From Batillaria attramentaria (taxonomy: Eukaryota; Mollusca; Gastropoda; Batillariidae): a DNA stretch of 64,000 nt. Below, piece after piece: positions 58,103 through 64,000 of this stretch; the stretch's first letter is position 1; each line of letters begins with the position of its first letter. Where the stretch lies: assembly GCA_018292915.2 (NCBI GenBank), contig JACVVK020000398.1, positions 240,001 to 304,000 on the forward strand, written 5' to 3'. The notes below the pieces were generated by a model. The model ran no database searches. It was not told the DNA's origin and saw only the letters and a program-made list of their open reading frames with translations. The translations under genes were made by a program, and so were the position numbers.

Positions 58103-61100
58103 GATGGGGTGTTTTAGGGAAGGGGGATGTGCGGCCTGATCAGATAATAATAATAATAATAATACATCATATTTATAAGGCGCCCGTCTCTGAAAAGCAG
58201 ACTCGGAGCGCACACACCCACACACACACCACACCACACACACACACACACACACACACATGAACATGGACAGAGGGACCCAGTTGTCTATGAAAAGGCC
58301 TGACGGAACAGGCTGTGTACTAGCAGAGGAACAGAATTACCTTTTTATGTTTCCATAGACGCAGGCACAAACACACAGGCACAAACACCCACACACCCAC
58401 ACACACAAGTGCGTGCGTGTGCACATCTGAGGCACAGAGAGAGAGAGAGAGAGAGAGAAAGAATGTGTGTGTGTGTGTGTGTCTCTCTCTCTCTCTCTTC
58501 CCAATCATGGCACTACAAAGAACGACTGTGCCGACAGGTCACTGAACGGAAACAACGTATTGGGCTGGTGACCGTCTTGCAGCTCATCTGCCTTTCATTC
58601 CAGGTGTAATCTGTAGAAAGGTGCCACTGATTTCATCTGCCTTTCATTCCAGGTGTAATCTGTAGAAAGGTGCCACTGATTTCATCTGCCTTTCATTCCA
58701 GGTGTAATCTGTAGAAAGGTGCCACTGATCTCATCTGCCTTTCATTCCAGGTGTAATCTGTAGAAAGGTGCCACTGATCTCATCTGCCTTTCATTCCAGG
58801 TGTAATCTGTAGAAAGGTGCCACTGATCTCATCTGCCTTTCATTCCAGGTGTAATCTGTAGAAAGGTGCCACTGATCTCATCTGCCTTTCATTCCAGGTG
58901 TAATCTGTAGAAAGGTGCCACTGATCTCATCTGCCTTTCATTCCAGGTGTAATCTGTAGAAAGGTGCCACTGATCTCATCTGCCTTTCATTCCAGGTGTA
59001 ATCTGTAGAAAGGTGCCACTGATCTCATCTGCCTTTCATTCCAGGTGTAATCTGTAGAAAGGTGCCACTGATCTCATCTGCCTTTCATTCCAGGTGTAAT
59101 CTGTAGAAAGGTGCCACTGATCTCATCTGCCTTTCATTCCAGGTGTAATCTGTAGAAAGGTGCCACTGATCTCATCTTGCCTTTCATTCCAGGTGTAATC
59201 TGTAGAAAGGTGCCACTGATCTCATCTGCCTTTCATTCCAGGTGTAATCTGTAGAAAGGTGCCACTGATCTCATCTGCCTTTCATTCCAGGTGTAATCTG
59301 TAGAAAGGTGCCACTGATTTCATCCGACTTAAGACGTAGACAGACGAGTGATCTAGAGGGTTGTTGCTTGCACATGTTCAGAGCATTTACCCTTGTGTCC
59401 CAGGAATCCCGGAGCTTGTGAGTGAAGGAGGCAAACCGAGGGTACAACAGCTGAGTAAAATCCAGGAGTTCGCAGCAACGGGTGACGGAGAGGAGAGGCT
59501 GGTGATGTCACCCAGCGACAAACTGCTCCGCTGGAACGTGCTGGGCGTACAGGGGGCGCTGCTCTCTCACTTCATTCTGCCAGTGTACATCTCCTCCATC
59601 ACTGTTGGTATGTGGCAGGCGGTGCAGTTTCAGACAGTCTTAGTTGTAACTGGACAATATGCAGTGATACTTTGTCAGGCTTTAAATTATGTCAGGATCG
59701 CTCGGTTTCTTAATTTCTTGTGAATGAGGGATACCTAGAGAAGGGTGATTGGTTATTTTCTTTTTGGGGAGGGGCATTGACTGGTCTGGGGATCATTTAT
59801 GCTGTCAGTGACTGGATGCATTAGTGCCTCAGTATAACTGAAAGAACATTGGCCAAATGTTTTGAAACTGACCCGGGGGACCTTAAGTAGCTTTTCTGAG
59901 GATGAGCGGAGAGTGCGGGATGTTTCATATGTGGTGAGCTTATGAGAAAGCTTATATAAGGTGTGTGATGAGTGAAAAGTGTTGTTGCTTAAATGGGGGA
60001 GGGAGTTTGGGTTCACTTACACCGCAGCGATAGTTGTTGCTGACTTTAAAATGGTTTACATGATTAGTAAAGAATACAACACAACAAAACAAAACCAAAC
60101 AAAAAAATAAAGAACTGAAGAATTATATCCCAAACAAGCTGGTGTGTTTTTGTGTGTGTGTGTGTGTGTTTAGTTGTGGGTGAGGCAAAATCTGTGCACC
60201 TGAGCTTGTCTGTACAAAATGAAATTCTTTTCCAGGTCAAGGTTTCGATCACGGGCATCTCTCCAGAGCGGCTTGTTGTCGCCTGTATGACACAATCAAT
60301 GAGGAGGTAGCTGCACCCTTCCACGTCAATCACCCTCAACTGCACAAGGTCACGTTCGATGTCCAGCAGCACTTTCCTCAGATCGGCCATGAGACTCTGC
60401 TGGCTATCAACTGGTGTGCAAACGACCCGGAGAAGGTTGAAGTCTTGAACACAATGACAGGACAGCAGAATCAAGAGTGAGTGTGCTCTGTTTGCCATCT
60501 TTATGAAAAAAGTGGAATTCTGGACCTCCATAGCATCATCTTACCATCATCCTCATCTCCATCATCATGCATAATAAAAATTGCCCCAGCTTTCAAGCCC
60601 CCCCGTGGATTCCACCCATGACCTGGGAGGTACACCACTGGGGCTGGCAAAGAGTTGGGGCAGCCAAAAAAACCCAAAACAGTGGAATCCACTTATCAGC
60701 CAGTCAGCAGGTTGTTGGTTTTTGTTGTTGTTTTTCATATTTTTTCATGCTTGAGGCACCATATTTAGTGACTAGGCTGGACAGCCAGTCAGGACTGAGT
60801 GCACACAGTTCACTGTCTTTATGAAGTGGTAAAATTCACTTAATAGCCACTACAGTCAGCAAGTGTTGGTGTTGCCATTTTGTGTGACCGTACAGTAGGG
60901 GCATGATCATGAAATATCAACTGTTATTGTCCTCATTTATTCACTGGGAACAAGAAATCACTTTGAGCTGAAAAAAATTATATTGGGCAAGAGGTGCTCC
61001 TGAGCGTGCGTAGGCAGTTGACATCTTGTGTGCTGGTGCTGGCAGATTCTGTAACTAAAACCTAAACAGTAATGTGTTCTTTTGAAGACTAACCAAAACC

Positions 61101-61588
61101 AAAAAGCTGATGCGTTCTGTTGAAGGCTGTAATCAAAACCAAAAGACTGATGCGTTCTGTTGAAGGCTGTTAAAAAAAAGAAAAAAAAAGCTGATGCATT
61201 CTATTGAAGGCTGTAATCAAAACGACAAAGCTGATGCTTTGTGTTGAAGGCTGTAATCAAAACCTAGGCAATCACAGATGAGTCACTGTCTTCATGTCTT
61301 GTATTCTTTTCATTCATTCACACTCACCTGCTTTTCAGTTCCCCATACAAGTCACAGTCTCTGGCCAGTCACCTATGCAAGATGGCCTTCGCAGTCCGCT
61401 TGAAGAGCCTCGGCGGGTTGTCCGGTCGAGGTAAGCAGTTTGCAGGATTCAAGTCGTACGGTGAAGTGAAGCAAGCCTCCCACCTATATCGGGCAGCAAA
61501 AGAGGCGCTGTACCAACATCTCGAGGCTGCTGAGGTTGGACATTGGGTGCGCATGGCGCCTGAAGTGGACGCTTTCGCCCTCCCATGA
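50193..61588 (+). CDS. ADAD1: ADAD-like dsRNA-binding protein with an inactive adenosine deaminase domain
   Basis: Ten coding exons join in frame to 649 aa: 50193-50559, 52020-52203, 52730-52865, 54103-54256, 54509-54641, 56369-56536, 57874-57986, 59404-59607, 60236-60476 and 61339-61588. Residues 46-115 form a dsRNA-binding domain ending in [16 protein letters not shown]. Residues about 150-225 look like a second, divergent one. The rest is an ADAR-type deaminase domain ([25 protein letters not shown]). The catalytic set is lost: the ADAR HAE becomes SAL (314-316), PCGD becomes PLAGD (369-373), and the Cys of SCSDK becomes Pro455. Loss of zinc ligands and the proton-relay Glu is typical of ADAD1/TENR, a germline protein in vertebrates. 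The first coding exon starts 2 bp after an acceptor, so a 5' UTR exon lies upstream, not located. The donor of exon 6 (gttggt) is weak. ADAD1 versus ADAD2 orthology is not settled. Confidence 0.9.
50918..51055 (-). mobile_element. 3' UTR fragment of the same LINE type, ADAD-like intron 1
   Basis: GTCTTGTAACGC, CAGCATGCTCGTAGC, TAAGTTTTAACAAAAACAGG and GGGGGTGGAGTCT match 12215-12357 in order and orientation. Confidence 0.7.
51401..51776. mobile_element. TIR element with GATCTAAGCTCCCAAC ends, copy 2, ADAD-like intron 1
   Basis: It is homologous along its length to 38261-38678 in the same orientation, with a deletion near the right end. The ends read CTTAAAGGTCTAAGCTCCC and the inverted form. 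Confidence 0.75.
53374..53453. mobile_element. 80-bp foldback element, copy 2, ADAD-like intron 3
   Basis: Same ends and centre as 10215-10294, in reverse orientation. It lies only 5 bp before the target duplication of the SINE at 53.47 kb. Confidence 0.8.
53471..53641 (-). mobile_element. tRNA-derived SINE family 1, copy 5, ADAD-like intron 3
   Basis: A perfect 12-bp duplication TTAAAGAAGAAG lies at 53459-53470 and 53642-53653. Reverse orientation. Confidence 0.9.
53661..53705. repeat. CA microsatellite, ADAD-like intron 3
   Basis: About 45 bp of CA. Confidence 0.95.
55494..55776. repeat. CA / CATA microsatellite, ADAD-like intron 5
   Basis: A CA tract and a long CATA tetranucleotide tract with ATTCATAC variants. 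It follows an AAT-tail remnant at 55365. Confidence 0.95.
56037..56212 (-). mobile_element. tRNA-derived SINE family 1, copy 6, ADAD-like intron 5
   Basis: The flanks ACGTGAAAAGGC (56025-56036) and ACGTGGAAAGGC (56213-56224) form the duplication. Reverse orientation. Confidence 0.9.
56579..57030 (+). mobile_element. tRNA-derived SINE family 2, long copy, ADAD-like intron 6
   Basis: A tRNA-like head (TAGTGGTTAGC as A box, GGGTTCGAGTCCC as B box) is followed by a 350-bp body. It ends with ACCTCCATAGCATC, CATCATCCTCATCTCC, ATGCATAATAAAA and a poly(A)-like run. Its 3' module is shared with fragments at 60.5 kb and 36.5 kb. Confidence 0.8.
57179..57352 (-). mobile_element. SINE family 2, truncated copy with tRNA-like head
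   Basis: The reverse complement matches the first 150 bp of the copy at 56.6 kb (CCGGGAGACCCGGGTTC, TACCCAGAGCGGGTGTGC). The 3' module is missing. Confidence 0.78.
58604..59321. repeat. 49-bp minisatellite, about 15 units, each ending in an acceptor-like sequence
   Basis: The unit starts GTGTAATCTGTAGAAAGG and ends CTGCCTTTCATTCCAG. Fourteen nearly identical units and a final partial one lie head to tail in ADAD-like intron 7; one unit has a single extra T. Every unit ends in a polypyrimidine tract plus CAG, i.e. a plausible 3' splice site. The last one lies 113 bp before the real acceptor. Using it would shift the frame of exon 8 and reach a stop. Confidence 0.95.
59404..59607 (+). other. 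ADAD-like exon 8, carrying the altered SPSDK site
   Basis: This exon encodes [10 protein letters not shown] through ISSITVG, including RLVMSPSDK where active ADARs have SCSDK. Its acceptor (gtgtcccag) is directly downstream of the 49-bp minisatellite of acceptor-like units. Phase 1 on entry and exit fits the neighbouring exons. Confidence 0.85.
59755..60016 (-). mobile_element. Small decayed reverse-transcriptase C-terminal fragment, ADAD-like intron 8
   Basis: The - strand frame includes [19 protein letters not shown], like the block before the C terminus of CR1/L2-type ORFs (compare [10 protein letters not shown] at 12.5 kb). No long frame survives. Confidence 0.5.
60521..60680 (+). mobile_element. 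SINE family 2, 5'-truncated copy, ADAD-like intron 9
   Basis: It starts at TGGACCTCCATAGCATC and ends in an A-rich tail. The flanks AGTGGAATTC (60511-60520) and AGTGGAATCC (60681-60690) form the duplication. Confidence 0.78.
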
Positions 61589-63180
61589 AGTCAAATACGT
61601 GTGCACAGTGCTCCAGCAGGATCTTCAGAGTAGCATTAGCAGGAAGAAATGTGCCACGGGTGGAATTTGCTACGCTCATGAACTTGCCAAGAGGAGAAGT
61701 CAGAAAGGGGAATGGAAGGGAGGATTAAATTTTGGGAGTCAGGATGGGGAGAGGAAAAGAAAGCAAGCCTTTAAAGGTATTAATGATACTGCTGAAGACA
61801 GAGTTTGAAATCATTTCTGCCTCTTGAATATCCAGGGATCTTGAGTATGTTTGTGCAAGATGACTGTGCTGGCATTTGCAGCAAACTCCAATGTTCCTGT
61901 GATGACAAGCAATATATATGTTTTGAATACAGATTTGTACTGTTGTGTGATTTCTTGTTTCTTGTTTGCTCTGTTTTCACCTGTTTCCATTGATGCAGTT
62001 CTCACGTTTGCCTGTGTCTGTTTTTGTTCTGCTATAAATGAGTGACTGGAACTGGTTCACATGAGATCACAACACTGGAGCAAGAACTGAGTTTACTGCT
62101 ACCTTTTTATGTTAAACCCAGAACAAATGTTTTTGGGGAAAATTGTAATATTGCCAGGAACTAAGAACGCCAGAGACACCTTATTTGGCATGATGATGGA
62201 TAGTGATAAGAGCTTGACAAACATACTGGTTTGAATGACCTTCACCCATGTCACAAGGGAGCCATGGAGGCTTCTGTCTCTCTGCTTTACGTTTAACCCA
62301 GCAATACTTTATTTCCAAGGCACAACATGTTTTGTTGGCTTTGTCTAAAAAATTTTGGTTGCTGTGGACTGCCAGTGGCACTCGCTTTTATTCTTCCTAG
62401 ACAAACCTGTCAATCAGTACTGCTGTTTTGAAGAATACTGTTGTATGTGACTAATAGTCGCCTCAGTCTTTTTACTTTTAAAAATGCAAGCGCAATGTGA
62501 AGGCAATCTGAAACGGAAGTACGGTTCAGGGGTATTTATGAGTGACTGCAAGATTGTGAGCATCAGTAAAACCCCAGTGTTTATTTTTACTGTTGCTATT
62601 TATTTCCAGATAGCTCTAGAAGACTGTGAAGTTTGTTAATTAGGAAAATGAAAGGACAAACATCTAGCTTAAAAACATTTTCACAGTCTCTGTGTATATG
62701 GGACGTGTTTGACTCGTTCACACACCAGTAAAGAGAATTCTTATGTTTTAAGCAAACAGCTTATTCAGTGACAAAAATCGCTTTCGTTCTCATTTTTGGA
62801 TGTTTTTCTCTTTTTGTTGTTGTTGTTCAAACACATCTACTGAACTAAACTAGGTACTACTCTTGATGAATAATTTCCTGTTGACTGGTTTATTGGTGTT
62901 AACAGTTACACATACTTCTTATTGTTCAATTGGTTTGCAGCGAAATTGGTACATTTTTGTTGTTTTGTTCTGAGAGAGGTGCATATAGTGGTACTACTGG
63001 AAAGACCATTACAAAATGCTATATATTGTTTATTTGTTGTTTTGTTTTGGGTAATCTCAGTAAATGTTGCATTTTCCACATAATCATATATCTTTTGTTG
63101 ACATTATTTTCTTTTGTGGGTCTGTTGATTTTAAAAAAAATTATTTTTAATACATTTGAATAAATTCATTTCAAACAGGA
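61589..63180 (+). other. Probable 3' UTR of the ADAD-like gene
   Basis: This AT-rich stretch follows the stop codon without a convincing ORF. A canonical AATAAA at 63159-63164 is the best poly(A) signal. At about 62190-62310 there is a reverse-orientation fragment of the repeat found at 44.7 kb (it shares CACAAGGGAGCCATGGAGGC). The end of the UTR is inferred. Confidence 0.5.
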
Positions 63181-64000
63181 TACCCATCTGTGTGCGTGTG
63201 CTTGATCTGGTTCTGAGAAGTTGAGACATGCCTGTCGTTTTTTTTGTTTTGTTTTTTTTTAAATTAAGTGGGCTTCCCATTCAGTCACTGCCTTGCCTGG
63301 AACTTGAGAGAAAGTGGTCACTGTCGTATGGTTATTGACACTACTGTGGGTGGCGTACAAAGTGTGCGCCATACCCTGTTGCCAGTGACATTGCATGCTG
63401 AGTTTGAAATCCCATTACAAAGAAGAGGCTGCCAGTCATTGCATCACTTCCAGTTGTGAAGGTCAAAGACCACAGGTGCACCAGGCCTCAAAATGCCTGT
63501 GTATAACTATTCCTTTTAGCCTCGGGCATCATAGTCAACCCTGAAGATGCTTTGAGCTAGAAACAGAAAAATCGCCATGCACAGACCATTTATGGGCATG
63601 CACCTGTCAGTTAAAAAAACAAACATTCCATTTGGTGTGTGTGTCTCCAGCCATCTTTGGTAGTAAATGCAAAATATCACCCTATACTGAAGTAAAGTTC
63701 ACAAACGTCCTGGAGTGCTCTGTGTCTCTCCACATTTGTCAGGTGAAGATGACCCCCCCCCCCCTCCCCGGGAAAAAACCCACAAAAAAAACAAGCAATA
63801 ATGGTCTAACTGGACGGCTGGAACAGGGCAGAGGGATAAAGAAGAAAAATTGTTTGGATCCCCGCTATCTCACCGGTAAGGGCAAGAGGAAACAACTTTT
63901 AATTTAGACAAATAAAAGCGACACAAAAGGGACAGAAACCACTTAACTTTGACAAAGGACGGCACAGGTCGACGTTTCGGCTTACGCCTTCTTCAGGACA
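63181..64000. other. Right flank, no gene recognised
   Basis: It has a C-run at 63751-63767 and, at the edge, GACGTTTCGGCTTACGCCTTC, which resembles the ends of dispersed repeats common in marine invertebrates (from memory, not checked). Confidence 0.35.

Overview
This is a eukaryotic window: spliced genes with GT-AG introns, long CA/GT microsatellites and many SINE, LINE and terminal-inverted-repeat (TIR) insertions. The protein set and repeat style suggest an invertebrate, most likely a marine mollusc (gastropod). That placement is inference, because no species marker is present.

Five protein genes can be rebuilt exon by exon with intact reading frames. (1) Two tandem paralogues of a small class I SAM-dependent methyltransferase lie on the + strand. 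Copy A (17866-23215) has its first coding exon split by a 2.9-kb RTE-like retrotransposon. Copy B (25248-30485, 317 aa) is intact. Exons 2 and 3 are 98 and 132 bp in both. (2) A secreted cyclase-family hydrolase (kynurenine formamidase/isatin hydrolase type, 322 aa) lies on the - strand at 37491-31857. (3) Elongin B (121 aa) lies on the - strand at 48451-43045; its first coding exon carries only the ATG. (4) An ADAD-type RNA-binding pseudo-deaminase (649 aa, 10 coding exons) lies on the + strand at 50193-61588, divergent from elongin B. (5) The RTE-like element itself carries a 971-aa endonuclease/reverse transcriptase ORF on the - strand.

Layout: 1-17.8 kb holds no recognisable gene, only microsatellites, tandem duplications, SINE/LINE fragments and foldback elements. 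17.8-30.5 kb is the methyltransferase pair. 31.8-37.6 kb is the cyclase gene, whose introns hold several insertions, one exactly on a splice donor. 38-43 kb is intergenic with a TIR element, a MITE and a perfect hairpin. 43-48.5 kb is elongin B, with a three-level nest of inserted elements in its second intron. 50-63.2 kb is the ADAD-like gene and its 3' UTR; a 49-bp minisatellite that repeats a splice-acceptor-like sequence sits in front of its eighth coding exon.

The genes are not an operon or an obvious pathway. The strongest observations are a very recent retrotransposon disruption of one of two paralogues, a catalytically dead deaminase, and several mobile-element families defined here by their own target-site duplications. 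These are a four-copy MITE with 3-bp CWG duplications, a six-copy tRNA-derived SINE, a TTAA element, and a nested element carrying an array of TCAAGGTCA sites. Nothing points to a bacterial, viral or CRISPR-type system.
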